From positions 5,704,001-5,768,000 of the forward strand of contig NZ_CP074371.1 of the NCBI RefSeq assembly GCF_018362975.1: a DNA stretch of 64,000 nt, read 5' to 3'. Of this stretch, positions 18,133 through 29,687 are shown in pieces. A program made the translations under genes and the position numbers. Under the pieces are notes generated by a model that worked only from the letters and a program-made list of their open reading frames with translations, had not been told where the DNA came from and did no database searches. Every line of letters starts with the position of its first letter. The first letter of the stretch is position 1. Origin of the DNA: Nocardia tengchongensis (lineage in GTDB: Bacteria > Actinomycetota > Actinomycetes > Mycobacteriales > Mycobacteriaceae).

Positions 18133-19581
18133 TCAGGAGATGATGCGGACGGCGTAGGGCATGATGCCGTCTTCTCGGACCGTGGAGACCTTGACAACCT
18201 CGCCGGATTGGGGGGCCTCGATCATTTTGTTGTTACCGATGTAGAGGGCTACGTGTTGGCTGCCGCCGGGGCCCCAGAACAGCATGTCGCCGCGGGCGCG
18301 GTCGCCGACGGGAACCCTTGTGCCCATGGTGTATTGGTAGCCGGAGTAGTGGGGTAGGGAGACGCCGACGCCGGCGAAGGCGTAGATCATGAGGCCGGAG
18401 CAGTCGAAGCCGGTTTTGTTGTAGTCGCCGTAGCTGTCGGCGGTGCCACCGTCGCGGATGCCGAGGGTGGGGCCGTCCTCGTCGCCGCCGCCCCAGGCGT
18501 AGACGACGCCGAGTTGGGACATGGCGCGGTCGACGACGGTTTCGACCAGTTCGGAGCGGGAGCCGCTGGGGCGGGTCGTCGAGGTGTCGGGGCGGTTGGG
18601 CTGGGTGGGGCGGCGCGGGGGTGGGGAGGAGTCCTGGACCTTGTGGGGTCGGTGACTTTGGCCTACCTGGTTGGCGCGGTCGGCGGCGGCGCGGTCGGCG
18701 GCCACGCGGGCGGCTGCGGCGACGGCGGCCGCGTGGGCCGCGGCCTGGGCGGCCGCCTCTTCGGTTTTGCGCTGCTGATCCCACGCGAGGAAGGCGTCGC
18801 GCTGACTCTGCAGGCCCGCCACATTGGCGCGGGCGGCGTCGAGGCGCTGCTGGGCCGAGTCGCGCTGGGAGACAAGGCCGTTGCGGACGGAGTTCTGCTG
18901 GTTGAAATCGGCCTGGGCGGTGGCGACGGCGTTCTGCGCTTCGGCCTTCTTGGCGTCGGCGGCGGCCGCGGCGGCGTCGGCGGCCTGCTGGGCCTGTTTG
19001 GCGGCGGAGGTCTTGTTGGCCTGGTCGATCTGGGCGTGGCGCAGGCCGTCGACCACCTGCCGCTGATTCTTGGAGGCGATGGTCAGCACCTGGGCGCGGT
19101 TGAGCGCGATCTCGGGGCTGGGGGCGGCCATGTAGTTGATCAGCGAGGTGGAGCCGGGGCGCATGTAGACCTGCGCGACGTACTTGTCGAAATTGCCGTG
19201 TGCGGTATCGACTTTCGTGCCGGCGTCGGCCAGATCGGCCTGGCATTGGGTGACGGTGCGCGCGGCGGCGTCGGCGGCGTCGCGGGCCATCTGCAGATCC
19301 ACCAGGGCCTTGTTGACGGCTTCGCGGCGGACGGCAATGGCGTCGTCGAGCTGCTGGAGCTGCTGTTCGGCCGAGGCGACCTGGTTGATGAGGGTGCCGA
19401 CCTCGCCGACACCGGCGTCGACCTGGGCGCCGGCGGCGTTGAGGTCTCCGTCGCTGGGGTTGGCGGGTGGGGGTGGAACCGCGTGGCCGGAGGCCATGCC
19501 ACAGGCCAGCACGACGGCCGCTACGAGCAACTCCGTAGCGACTCGTGCTGGACGTCCGCGTCGCTTCGCCGGTCGTCGCAT
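18133..19581 (-). CDS. ripA: NlpC/P60 peptidoglycan endopeptidase RipA
   Basis: 482 aa from ATG 19581, with GGGAGG four bases upstream. Signal peptide (LLVAAVVLACGMASGHA), a long Ala/Gln-rich coiled coil (residues ~50-290), a Pro/Ser/Thr linker and a C-terminal NlpC/P60 domain. The catalytic Cys is in TGFDCSGLMIYAF near residue 393 and the His in SQHVALYIGNNKMIEAP. Secreted RipA cleaves the D-Glu/mDAP stem peptide bond and is needed for septum resolution. The coiled coil autoinhibits and binds partners in M. tuberculosis. Synteny with Rv1475c-Rv1477 supports the name. RipB, usually next, is not downstream; kinase remnants are. Confidence 0.92.
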   Translation of the reverse strand: MRRPAKRRGRPARVATELLVAAVVLACGMASGHAVPPPPANPSDGDLNAAGAQVDAGVGEVGTLINQVASAEQQLQQLDDAIAVRREAVNKALVDLQMARDAADAAARTVTQCQADLADAGTKVDTAHGNFDKYVAQVYMRPGSTSLINYMAAPSPEIALNRAQVLTIASKNQRQVVDGLRHAQIDQANKTSAAKQAQQAADAAAAAADAKKAEAQNAVATAQADFNQQNSVRNGLVSQRDSAQQRLDAARANVAGLQSQRDAFLAWDQQRKTEEAAAQAAAHAAAVAAAARVAADRAAADRANQVGQSHRPHKVQDSSPPPRRPTQPNRPDTSTTRPSGSRSELVETVVDRAMSQLGVVYAWGGGDEDGPTLGIRDGGTADSYGDYNKTGFDCSGLMIYAFAGVGVSLPHYSGYQYTMGTRVPVGDRARGDMLFWGPGGSQHVALYIGNNKMIEAPQSGEVVKVSTVREDGIMPYAVRIIS

Positions 19582-19892
19582 CACACCTCCCTGGAGTCCC
19601 ATCCGGCACAACTTCCCCAGCCGTGCCATCGCGAAACCGTACGACATGTCATGAACCGCCCAGAACAGCCACGCCACAATCACACATATGTAATTCGTCA
19701 GTAGCCACATATTTGCAGGTAGACCACATGATCACCATGCGTCACATGACACGACACGAGTTACGTTCCCGGCGTGTCGCATACGAACCGGGCGGTTTTC
19801 CGCGCGGCGGAACCACACCCGGGCAAGAAGAAAGGGGCCCGGGAAGAACCCGAACCCCCACACGGCGACACCGTCGCCGGACGACACCGCCC
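19582..19892. other. ripA upstream region
   Basis: 310 bases holding the ripA promoter region; the part at 19640-19760 is unusually AT-rich for this DNA, with repeated CACATATG/CACATG motifs. GGGGCCCGGG and CCCGAACCCC at about 19837-19862 could form the terminator of the upstream small membrane protein gene. I looked for a c-di-AMP (ydaO) riboswitch, common before cell-wall hydrolases, and did not see its conserved segments. Confidence 0.4.
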
Positions 19893-20435
19893 CTAGGCCA
19901 CCGGAGCCGACGGCCGCGACTCGTCGCGCGCCCGCCGCACCTTCACCACGTACAACCCGCCGATCCCGGCGATCAGCACGCCCAGCAGCACCAGGGTGAT
20001 CACCGTCCAGGACACCGCTTCCGGCTGCTGCAGCCGATCCACGAAAACCTGTGCGGCGTCGGCGGTGTGCTCGGGCCCGCGGTACTTGGCCCCGTCCTCG
20101 GCGCGCTCGAGCCGCCCGCGGGTGAACTGGTCGCTGAAGGTGCCGACCCAGTCGTCGCTGAAGACGACCACGGTGCCGTGTTCGATCTTGCCGACCTCGT
20201 TGGCCAGGTCGCGCAGATTCGCCTCGATCCCCGGATTGCCCGGCACCACAACGATATCGAGCTTGACGCCCTGATCACGGGCGGCGGCGGCGATGGCCGC
20301 GAGGGCCTCCTGGTCGCGTCCCTCGGGGGCGGCGACATGATCATCGGCGAGATCGGCGATGATCTTATTCAAGTCGGTGTTCGGCGGTAGTTCCGCCTTC
20401 ACGGGCGTGAAAACCGAGGGGTGCGAGACGGTCAC
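19893..20435 (-). CDS. Rv1476-family membrane protein
   Basis: 180 aa. A soluble N-terminal alpha/beta domain (residues 1-125, with [20 protein letters not shown] and [18 protein letters not shown]) precedes one membrane span ([23 protein letters not shown]) and a basic tail. The fold and position between acn and ripA match the conserved actinobacterial Rv1476 family, of unknown function. Divergent from acn, upstream of ripA. Confidence 0.85.
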   Translation of the reverse strand: MTVSHPSVFTPVKAELPPNTDLNKIIADLADDHVAAPEGRDQEALAAIAAAARDQGVKLDIVVVPGNPGIEANLRDLANEVGKIEHGTVVVFSDDWVGTFSDQFTRGRLERAEDGAKYRGPEHTADAAQVFVDRLQQPEAVSWTVITLVLLGVLIAGIGGLYVVKVRRARDESRPSAPVA

Positions 20436-20506
20436 GAACGCAGGGTACGGGACGGCGTGTCAGATCGCCTCACCGCGCCACGGTCTTCCCGCCCCCGATG
20501 TGCTCA

Positions 20507-20522
20507 CAGGACAAGCGTACTG
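20507..20522. promoter_or_regulatory. AcnR operator
   Basis: CAGGACAAGCGTACTG matches the AcnR motif described in Corynebacterium (CAGNAC-N4-GTACTG). It overlaps the probable acn promoter region (GTTAAT just downstream), consistent with repression of acn by the AcnR encoded after it. Confidence 0.75.
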
Positions 20523-20617
20523 TTAATGTCGGAAAACGGACGAGGCCCGCGCCTCGACGAGGCCATCGGCACAGCCCCGCCGCTGGCCCTCCCATTCACA
20601 GACGAGTGGAGCTGAAC

Positions 20618-23410
<2,793 letters not shown>

Positions 23411-23424
23411 TCACCGCGATGTAG

Positions 23425-23456
23425 CTCGGTTCTCGAAGGGCTGTTTCGAAACCGAG
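23425..23456 (+). terminator. Hairpin after acn
   Basis: CTCGGTTCTCGAA and TTCGAAACCGAG pair with one bulge, 15 bases after the acn stop. No T run. Confidence 0.5.
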
Positions 23457-23612
23457 TCGTGGTGGTGGGCATCGTGGTTGTGTGAAAGCGCAGCTCCGGT
23501 GCCCACCGCGCGACCCCTCACCGGGTCGCTTCGCTCGTCGCTCGTGCGGGTTCTCCGATTTGGTCGCAAGATCGAGAAGGAGAACCCGCACAACACGTTT
23601 CGGAGGAGTCCA

Positions 23613-24179
23613 GTGCCCAAGGTCTCAGACGACCACCTCGCCGCCCGGCGCAGCCAGATCCTCGACGGGGCGCGCAGCTGCTTCGCCGAGTTCGGCTACG
23701 AGGGCGCCACCGTGCGTCGTCTCGAAGAAGCGACCGGTCTGTCGCGGGGCGCCATCTTCCACCACTTCCGCGACAAGGACGCTCTGTTCCTGGCGCTGGC
23801 CCAGGAGGACGCGGGCCGGATGGCCGAGGTCGCCGCCAATCAGGGTCTGATCCAGGTCATGCGCGACATGCTCGCCCGCCCAGAGGATTTCGACTGGCTG
23901 GGCACCCGCCTCGAAATCGCCCGCCGGCTGCGCAACGATCCCGAATTCCGGGCCAACTGGGAAGAACGCTCCACCGAGCTGACCGCCGCGACGGTGGCGC
24001 GCCTGGAACGCCGCAAGGCCGCCGGCGCGCTGCGCGACGACGTGCCCACCGAGGTGCTGCTCGGCTACCTCGATCTGGTCCTCGACGGCCTGATCGCCCG
24101 CATCGCCTCCGGGCACGCGGGCAACAACCTCGAAGCGGTCCTCGACCTGGTCGAGGCTTCCATCCGCCGCAAGGCCTAG
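23613..24179 (+). CDS. acnR: TetR-type regulator AcnR
   Basis: 188 aa from GTG 23613, with GGAGGAG upstream. The N-terminal TetR helix-turn-helix is clear (ILDGARSCFAEFGYEGATVR, then LSRGAIFHHFRDKDALF). Position directly after acn and similarity to Rv1474c/AcnR identify it as the aconitase repressor, which in Corynebacterium responds to citrate and Mg2+. A matching operator is present before acn. Confidence 0.92.
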   Translation: MPKVSDDHLAARRSQILDGARSCFAEFGYEGATVRRLEEATGLSRGAIFHHFRDKDALFLALAQEDAGRMAEVAANQGLIQVMRDMLARPEDFDWLGTRLEIARRLRNDPEFRANWEERSTELTAATVARLERRKAAGALRDDVPTEVLLGYLDLVLDGLIARIASGHAGNNLEAVLDLVEASIRRKA

Positions 24180-24193
24180 CCGCCGAACGGCTT

Positions 24194-24700
24194 TCAGTTC
24201 TCGCGTTCGAGATCGGCGAGCAGTAGCCGCGAGATGCGGTCCAGTTCCTTGCGGTCCTTGGCGGGCAGCACCGACAGGATCCGCGTCTCGTTCTCGAAGT
24301 GGTCGGTGACCACGACGTCGATCAGGTGCAGGCCGCGGTCGGTGAGCGCCACCTTGATCGCCCGGCGGTCCCCCGCGTCAGCGATGCGGCGCACCAGCCC
24401 GGCCTGTTCCAGGCGATCCAGGCGGCCGGTCATGCCCGCGCGCGACAACATCAAGGTATCGGCCAACCCGGAGGGGTTGAGCTCGTAGGGCTCCCCCGAA
24501 CGCCGTAGCGCCGCAAGCACATCGAATTCGCCACGCTGCAATCCGTGTGCGGTGAACACCGATTCGACCTTGGCCCCCACCACCGTCGCGAGCAGGCCGA
24601 GGCGGCCGAGGATAGCCATGGACTCGCCGTCCAGATCCGGCCGCTCGCGCCGCCATTGCGCGGCGATCGCATCCACTACGTCGATCTTCTTCTCACCCAT
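24194..24700 (-). CDS. MarR-family regulator
   Basis: 168 aa from ATG 24700 (an alternative ATG 24724 adds eight residues; neither has a good ribosome site). The winged helix contains LQRGEFDVLAALRRSGEPYE, LADTLMLSRAGMTGRLDRLE and the wing RIADAGDRRAIKVALTDRG. Divergent from a cupin gene across a symmetrical element, so it probably controls that gene and itself. The ligand is unknown. Confidence 0.88.
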   Translation of the reverse strand: MGEKKIDVVDAIAAQWRRERPDLDGESMAILGRLGLLATVVGAKVESVFTAHGLQRGEFDVLAALRRSGEPYELNPSGLADTLMLSRAGMTGRLDRLEQAGLVRRIADAGDRRAIKVALTDRGLHLIDVVVTDHFENETRILSVLPAKDRKELDRISRLLLADLEREN

Positions 24701-24727
24701 GGACAAGATTCTATTCGATGCCATATA

Positions 24728-24756
24728 GTTCGGTAACGAATTATCAAGTACCGAAC
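24728..24756. promoter_or_regulatory. Inverted repeat in marR-cupin divergent region
   Basis: GTTCGGTA (24728-24735) and TACCGAAC (24749-24756) are exact inverted repeats 13 bases apart, between the two starts. Likely operator of the MarR protein. Confidence 0.6.
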
Positions 24757-24771
24757 GACTTGGAGCCTGTC

Positions 24772-25272
24772 ATGACCACCGCTTCCCGCCCCGCCGCCAT
24801 CCGCCGCCCCGAGGACTCCGAGATCATCGGCGCCGGTCAGCCCGCCTCGGTGCGGCTGCTCATCGACTCCGAGGAGGCCGGCGGCTCGGTCAGCACCGTC
24901 GAGGTGACCCTGGCCGCGGGCGCTGACGGCGCGGCCCCGCACTACCACACCCTCTCCGACGAGCTGTTCTTCGTCGCCGACGGCGAACTCCAGGTCCTGG
25001 CCGGCGACAAGATCGTCACCGTCGGCGCGGGCGGCGCCCTCGTCGTCCCCAAGTTCATGCCGCACGCCTTCGGCGCCGCCCCCGGCTCCTCGGCCCGCCT
25101 GCTCATCGCCCTCATGCCCGGCGTCGAACGCCACGGCTACTTCCGCTTCCTCGAGCAGCTGGCCCTGGGCCAGACCACACCCGCCGACTTCGAGGCGGCA
25201 CAGAAGGATTACGACAACTACTTCACCGACGCCCCGCAGTGGTGGGCCGAACGCAACGCCAACCGCGCCTGA
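24772..25272 (+). CDS. Cupin-domain protein
   Basis: 166 aa from ATG 24772 (GGAG six bases upstream). A single cupin barrel: motif 1 is GADGAAPHYHTLSDELFFVADGELQ (metal ligands H-X-H and E), motif 2 VVPKFMPHAFGAA. The C-terminal helix extension (GYFRFLEQLALGQTTPADFE) resembles quercetin-dioxygenase-like cupins of regulatory or detoxifying loci. Substrate unknown; regulated by the adjacent MarR protein by inference. Confidence 0.85.
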   Translation: MTTASRPAAIRRPEDSEIIGAGQPASVRLLIDSEEAGGSVSTVEVTLAAGADGAAPHYHTLSDELFFVADGELQVLAGDKIVTVGAGGALVVPKFMPHAFGAAPGSSARLLIALMPGVERHGYFRFLEQLALGQTTPADFEAAQKDYDNYFTDAPQWWAERNANRA

Positions 25273-25292
25273 ACTCGGAAACACGGGGGACG

Positions 25293-25772
25293 ATGATGAA
25301 AACCGCACCGGTGGAGCAGAATCCGCCACGCCCGGTTCCGACGCCGAGAGCCCCGCGCGTGCTACGTGGCGCGGTGCGCGTGGCAGCCACGCTCACCGCC
25401 GCCGACGCGGTGCTGCAAGCAATGCTCGCGGGACGGTTCCTCGCCGGAAACTTCGATTCGCTGGCGCTGCACGGCACCAATGCGATCGTCCTCGGCGTGC
25501 TGACGGTCGTGCTGCTCGGAATGACGGTGGCGCGCAGTCGAGTCGAGCGTGGACCATGGTGGCCGGTCGCGGCCGCCGGCGCACTGCTGGCCGCGGAGGG
25601 ACTCGAGGTGTGGATCGCGCAACGGAATCTCCTCGAACTGCATGTGCCCCTGGGCGTCGGGGTCATCGCGGCCCTGATCATGATCACGACCTGGGCCTGG
25701 CGTGACCCGCATGCGGGACGTGCACCGCTGCGGCACAGCCCCGAGGCACAGCCAGCGGCGGAGCCCCGGTGA
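25293..25772 (+). CDS. Membrane protein upstream of multicopper oxidase
   Basis: 159 aa with a Pro/Arg-rich N-terminus and four membrane segments (VRVAATLTAADAVLQAMLAG, AIVLGVLTVVLLGMTVA, WWPVAAAGALLAAEGLEVW, VPLGVGVIAALIMITTWAW). Its stop overlaps the GTG start of the oxidase gene (GTGA), so the two are cotranslated. It probably anchors or assists the oxidase; no specific family known to me. Confidence 0.8.
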   Translation: MMKTAPVEQNPPRPVPTPRAPRVLRGAVRVAATLTAADAVLQAMLAGRFLAGNFDSLALHGTNAIVLGVLTVVLLGMTVARSRVERGPWWPVAAAGALLAAEGLEVWIAQRNLLELHVPLGVGVIAALIMITTWAWRDPHAGRAPLRHSPEAQPAAEPR

Positions 25773-27403
25773 GCGCCTTCCGATTTCGAGCCCGCACCGA
25801 CCGGCCGCAACCGATTTCACCTGTGCTGTCGCGGCGGACGGTGCTGCGGGCCGCGGGTCTGACCGCCGGTGCGTTCGCGGCCGGTGGCGCCGGGGTCGCG
25901 TGGCAGTTGTCCGGGCCGCGCACCGTCGGGGCCACCCTGCGCAGCGCGGCGCGGCTGCCCGAACCGTTCACTCTGCCCGGCACGGTGCCACCGGTGTTGG
26001 CCCCGGAGCGGGTGGACGCGGCCGGGGACCACTACCGGATCGTGCAGCGCCGGGCGGTGCGCGAGATCCTGCCCGGGTATCGCACCGAGATCTGGGGCTA
26101 CAACGGCCAATTCCCGGGTCCGACGATCCGGGCCACGCGGGGTCGCCCGGCGATCGTGGTGCACCGCAACGAACTCGAGGTGCCGACGGTGACCCATCTG
26201 CACGGCGGGCACACACCCGCCGAGTCGGACGGCTACCCCACCGACTACCTACTGCCCGTCGGCGATGCCGCGGCGATGATCCACGACGACCCGCAGGCCG
26301 TCGTGGTCCGGGGCGAGCGGGAGTACCGCTATCCGGGCGATCAACCGGCCGCGACGCTCTGGTATCACGATCACCGCATGGATTTCACCGGTCCGGCAGT
26401 GTGGCGGGGACTGGCCGGTTTCCACCTCGTCGACGACGACGTTGACCGTGGCCTCGGCCTGCCGGACGGCGAGCGCGATCTGCCGCTGCTGCTGTGCGAC
26501 CGCGCCTTCGACGCCGACGGTCAACTCGTCTATCCCGCAGCCGATCCCATGGGCATGCACGGTGCCGCGGTCAGCGACGACTACATGCAGGGTGTGCAGG
26601 GTGATGTGCTGCTGGTCAACGGCGTGCCGTGGCCCCGCTTTCCGGTGGCGGCGGCGCGGTATCGCCTGCGCTGGCTCAATGCGTCCAATGCCCGCGTGTA
26701 CCGGCTGCGCTTGGACGGACCGCATCGGCAGGCGCCGGGCTTCATCCAGATCGGCTCCGACGGCGGACTGCTCGACCGCCCGCGCCATCTCGACGCGATC
26801 GATATCGCGCCAGGTGAACGTTTCGACACGATCGTCGATTTGACGGGGTACCGGCCCGGGGATTCGGTGACAATCGTGAACGAACTCGGTGACGGTCGCA
26901 CGTTCGATGTCCTGCGCCTGTGTGTCGACCGCACCGAGTCCGATTCATCCAGAATTCCGGATCGGCTGGCGGAGCTCGAGCGGCTGGATCCCGCCACGGC
27001 CGTGCGCCGCCGGGACCTGCATTTCCGCATGGGTGACATGCCGTCGATGCCGGGCCATGACGGCGGTGCGGACATGAAGGGCTGGCTGATCGACGGCCGG
27101 GCCTTCGATCCGTCCCGCCCCGACCTCACCGCGCGGCTGGGCGAGGTGGAGATCTGGCGGCTGACCACCAATTTCAATCATCCGATTCATCTGCACCTGA
27201 ACCCATTCCAGGTGCTGACCCGTAATGGCCGCGCCCCGTCGGCCACCGATGGAGGCTGGAAGGACACCATCCATCTACCCGCCAGTCAGGAGGCGGAGAT
27301 CGCGGTGCGGTTCACCGGCTACACCGGACGGTTCATGCTGCATTGCCACAATCTCGAGCACGAGGACCGGGGCATGATGGCCAATGTGGCGGTGACGCAC
27401 TGA
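25769..27403 (+). CDS. Tat-exported multicopper oxidase
   Basis: 544 aa. The twin-arginine signal SRRTVLRAAGLTAGAFAAGG is at residues ~21-40. Three cupredoxin domains follow. All four copper-binding motifs are intact: THLHGGH (~146), LWYHDHRM (~204), HPIHLHLNP (~470) and HCHNLEHEDRGMM near the C-terminus, giving T1 and T2/T3 sites. The Met-rich stretch MPSMPGHDGGADM is typical of CueO/spore-coat-type metallo-oxidases that oxidise Cu(I) or Mn(II) or phenols. Cotranslated with the preceding membrane protein. Confidence 0.93.
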   Translation: MSAFRFRARTDRPQPISPVLSRRTVLRAAGLTAGAFAAGGAGVAWQLSGPRTVGATLRSAARLPEPFTLPGTVPPVLAPERVDAAGDHYRIVQRRAVREILPGYRTEIWGYNGQFPGPTIRATRGRPAIVVHRNELEVPTVTHLHGGHTPAESDGYPTDYLLPVGDAAAMIHDDPQAVVVRGEREYRYPGDQPAATLWYHDHRMDFTGPAVWRGLAGFHLVDDDVDRGLGLPDGERDLPLLLCDRAFDADGQLVYPAADPMGMHGAAVSDDYMQGVQGDVLLVNGVPWPRFPVAAARYRLRWLNASNARVYRLRLDGPHRQAPGFIQIGSDGGLLDRPRHLDAIDIAPGERFDTIVDLTGYRPGDSVTIVNELGDGRTFDVLRLCVDRTESDSSRIPDRLAELERLDPATAVRRRDLHFRMGDMPSMPGHDGGADMKGWLIDGRAFDPSRPDLTARLGEVEIWRLTTNFNHPIHLHLNPFQVLTRNGRAPSATDGGWKDTIHLPASQEAEIAVRFTGYTGRFMLHCHNLEHEDRGMMANVAVTH

Positions 27404-27546
27404 TCCCCGAGTCGATGCGGCAACCCGCCGCGGTCGCCGCGGCGGGGCCCGGCGCCGCCGGTAGCCCGTTGGTCGCCGGGCCGGAGTGTGCCGCAGACCA
27501 CGCGAAACGCGGAATGATCATCGGGGCGCGGCGGGTTGGAAGTTGC

Positions 27547-27963
27547 ATGGTCTTCTCTGTTCCGATCACCGTGCGCGGCTACGAGCTCGACATCAACGGG
27601 CATCTCAATCAGGCCGTCTATCTGCAGTACGCCGAGCACGCCCGTTGGGAGCTGTTGCAGGCGGCGGGGCTGCCCGGCGACAAGATGGTGGCCGCCGGCA
27701 TCGGTCCGGTGGTGCTGGAACAGACCATCAAGTACCAGCGCGAATTGCATCTCGGTGACGAGGTCACGGTGAGCTGCGAGTTCGAGTTCACCGGCGGCAA
27801 GATCTTCCGGATGCGCCAGCAGATCGTGAAACTCGACGGGACCGTGTCGGCGGAGATCGTCGCCGTGTCCGGCCTGCTCGATCTGACCGCCCGCAAACTG
27901 ATTGCGGATCCCGGTGCGGCACTGCGGGCCGCGGCCGACTCGCCCGACGTGCTGGGCCTCTGA
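27547..27963 (+). CDS. Acyl-CoA thioesterase (4HBT hot-dog fold)
   Basis: 138 aa from ATG 27547 with GGAAG upstream. YELDINGHLNQAVYLQYAEHARW holds the 4HBT signature with the catalytic Asp and the N-H-X-N loop; KYQRELHLGDEVTVSCEF forms the second strand pair. Hydrolyses acyl-CoA thioesters in the cytoplasm; specificity not inferable. Stands alone. Confidence 0.9.
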   Translation: MVFSVPITVRGYELDINGHLNQAVYLQYAEHARWELLQAAGLPGDKMVAAGIGPVVLEQTIKYQRELHLGDEVTVSCEFEFTGGKIFRMRQQIVKLDGTVSAEIVAVSGLLDLTARKLIADPGAALRAAADSPDVLGL

Positions 27964-28155
27964 CTCGACGGCGCGTGTCCGCGCTCGTTCCCGTTATTCA
28001 GCGAAAATCTTTCGGCGGGAGCGGTTTCCGAAACCCCGGCGGAGTTTGCCGAGGTAGCTGAAATCTTTCGTTGCGGACCGAATTCGACCCGTCGCGGGAT
28101 ATGATTCAGATCACGCTCGGCCCCGCAGCAAATCCCGAGCAGATCGGAGTTCCGC

Positions 28156-28617
28156 ATGACCGGCGCCCTGCACCGAACGGGATCGGCGACCCTCGCCAGC
28201 ACTTCGCCCCCACTGCCCGGCTACCTTGTCGCAGCCACCGAGCGAAGTATCAGCGTGCGGGTCGGCGACGGTACCTGGACTCTGGATCGCACGGATGTCC
28301 TCGACATCGTCGAGCGGGATGCTGCGAGCGCGCAGAGTGGCTGCGAGGGCCGTCCGGTGCTGGTGCGGGTACGGTCCGGCGCCACTGCCGATTTCACGCA
28401 GCGCCGCCGGGTGGAGGTCACCGATCGGCCGTTGACGCTGGCGCCGGAGCAGAGTCCCGCGCGCGGTGACGACGAGCTGGCGCGGCAGACCGAAATCTGG
28501 GCCCGTGGACTGGAACTGACCGCGGGTCCCGGGGTCGGCGGGGCCACCATGACCTGCTGCCAGACCCGGTCGCAACACGGCAGCGACGACGGCATCGCCT
28601 GCGACAGCCTCGACTGA
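28156..28617 (+). CDS. Putative graspetide (ATP-grasp RiPP) precursor
   Basis: 153 aa from ATG 28156, with GGAG six bases upstream, ending ten bases before an MvdC/MvdD-type ATP-grasp ligase gene. Residues 20-115 look like a small beta-rich domain (PGYLVAATERSISVRVGDGT). After a Gly-rich hinge (TAGPGVGG) the last 26 residues are unlike the rest: TMTCC, then QTRSQH, then GSDDGIACDSLD. This tail offers hydroxyl donors T131, T133, T137, S139, S143, S151 and acid acceptors D144, D145, D150, D153, which is what omega-ester or omega-amide macrocycles need, plus three Cys. No known precursor motif such as TxKYPSD was seen, so the assignment rests on gene pairing and tail composition. Confidence 0.6.
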   Translation: MTGALHRTGSATLASTSPPLPGYLVAATERSISVRVGDGTWTLDRTDVLDIVERDAASAQSGCEGRPVLVRVRSGATADFTQRRRVEVTDRPLTLAPEQSPARGDDELARQTEIWARGLELTAGPGVGGATMTCCQTRSQHGSDDGIACDSLD

Positions 28618-28627
28618 CGGGCCGCGT

Positions 28628-29587
28628 ATGGCCGCCCGCACCATGGGTTCGGTCCTCATCGTCACCGAGGCCGAGGACCTGCACGGCGATGCCCTCGCCG
28701 CTACGCTGCGTAAATTTCACGGGCACAACCCGCTTCGTCTCGACATGCGTGACTTCCCGCGCGAGAACGGCACTTTCCGGCTCGGCGCGGACGGCTCCTA
28801 CCGCAGCCTGTCACACATCTTCGGGCTCGACGACGTCACCTCGGTGTGGTGGCGCAGACCGCACCCGACCGCGGTGCCGGGCGGGCTGAGCACCGAGGAC
28901 GACACCTACCGCCGCGCCGAGTGCGACGGGTTCCTGCAAGGTCTGCTGTGGTCGATCCCGGCCCTGTGGGTCAACGACCCCGGGGCCGATCGCACCGCCG
29001 GCCGCAAGATCGTGCAGCTGGAGACGGCCGCGCGCGCGGGGTTCGCGATTCCGGAGACCCTGATCACCAATGACCCCGACGAGGCGCGCGCCTTCATCGA
29101 ATCCCGGCCCGGGCCAGTGGTTTACAAGCGCACCGGGACCGGGCGCGGGGCGTTCACCGAGACGCGGCTGTTCACCCCAGCCGATTTCGACAAGCTGTCC
29201 ACGATCCGCAACTCCCCCACCATCTTCCAGGACTACATCCACGCCGAGAGCGACTTGCGCATCGTGTGGGTGGACGGCATCGAGTGGGTGGTGCGCATCG
29301 ACTCGCAATCCGGTGTGGGGCGGGTGGATTCGCGCCTGGACACGTCGGTGGCGTTCACCGCCGATCGCCTGCCCGCCTCGGTGAGCAAGTCGCTGACCAC
29401 GCTGATGGGCGCGCTCGGCCTGGCTTTCGGCGTGCTGGATCTGCGGGTGGGTCTCGATGGCGAGTTCTACTTCCTGGAGGTGAATCCCCAGGGGCAGTTC
29501 GCCTATCTCGAGATCAAGACCGGTCTGCCGATCTTCCGGAGCCTCGCGAATCTGCTGGTGCTCGGCGACGGGACCGTGACCCCGTAG
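28628..29587 (+). CDS. MvdC/MvdD-family ATP-grasp ribosomal peptide ligase
   Basis: 319 aa. N-terminal pre-ATP-grasp domain (SVLIVTEAEDLHGDALAATL, RRPHPTAVPG), then the ATP-grasp core: NDPGADRTAGRKIVQLETAA, VVYKRTGTGRGAFTETR, IFQDYIHAESDLRIVWVDG and the catalytic FYFLEVNPQGQFAYLEIKTG near residue 290. The last motif with following LP is the hallmark of graspetide ligases such as those of microviridin, which phosphorylate an acidic side chain and join it to Ser, Thr or Lys. Starts ten bases after the putative precursor; a terminator follows. No protease, acetyltransferase or transporter is adjacent. Confidence 0.85.
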   Translation: MAARTMGSVLIVTEAEDLHGDALAATLRKFHGHNPLRLDMRDFPRENGTFRLGADGSYRSLSHIFGLDDVTSVWWRRPHPTAVPGGLSTEDDTYRRAECDGFLQGLLWSIPALWVNDPGADRTAGRKIVQLETAARAGFAIPETLITNDPDEARAFIESRPGPVVYKRTGTGRGAFTETRLFTPADFDKLSTIRNSPTIFQDYIHAESDLRIVWVDGIEWVVRIDSQSGVGRVDSRLDTSVAFTADRLPASVSKSLTTLMGALGLAFGVLDLRVGLDGEFYFLEVNPQGQFAYLEIKTGLPIFRSLANLLVLGDGTVTP

Positions 29588-29643
29588 CAGCCACAGGCCA
29601 TCGCGAGATCGCCGATCCACGGTGTAGCGAGATAGCAAGTCCC

Positions 29644-29670
29644 CGACCGGCTTTCGCCGGTCGAGTTCTT
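29644..29670 (+). terminator. Rho-independent terminator after the ATP-grasp gene
   Basis: GACCGG-CTTTCG-CCGGTC followed by GAGTTCTTTTTC, between the convergent ATP-grasp and small HTH genes. Confidence 0.8.
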
Positions 29671-29687
29671 TTTCCCGGACCGGGACG

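Noticed and set aside
19582..19892. c-di-AMP riboswitch before ripA
   Set aside because: The conserved segments of the ydaO class were not found; only AT-rich repeats are present.
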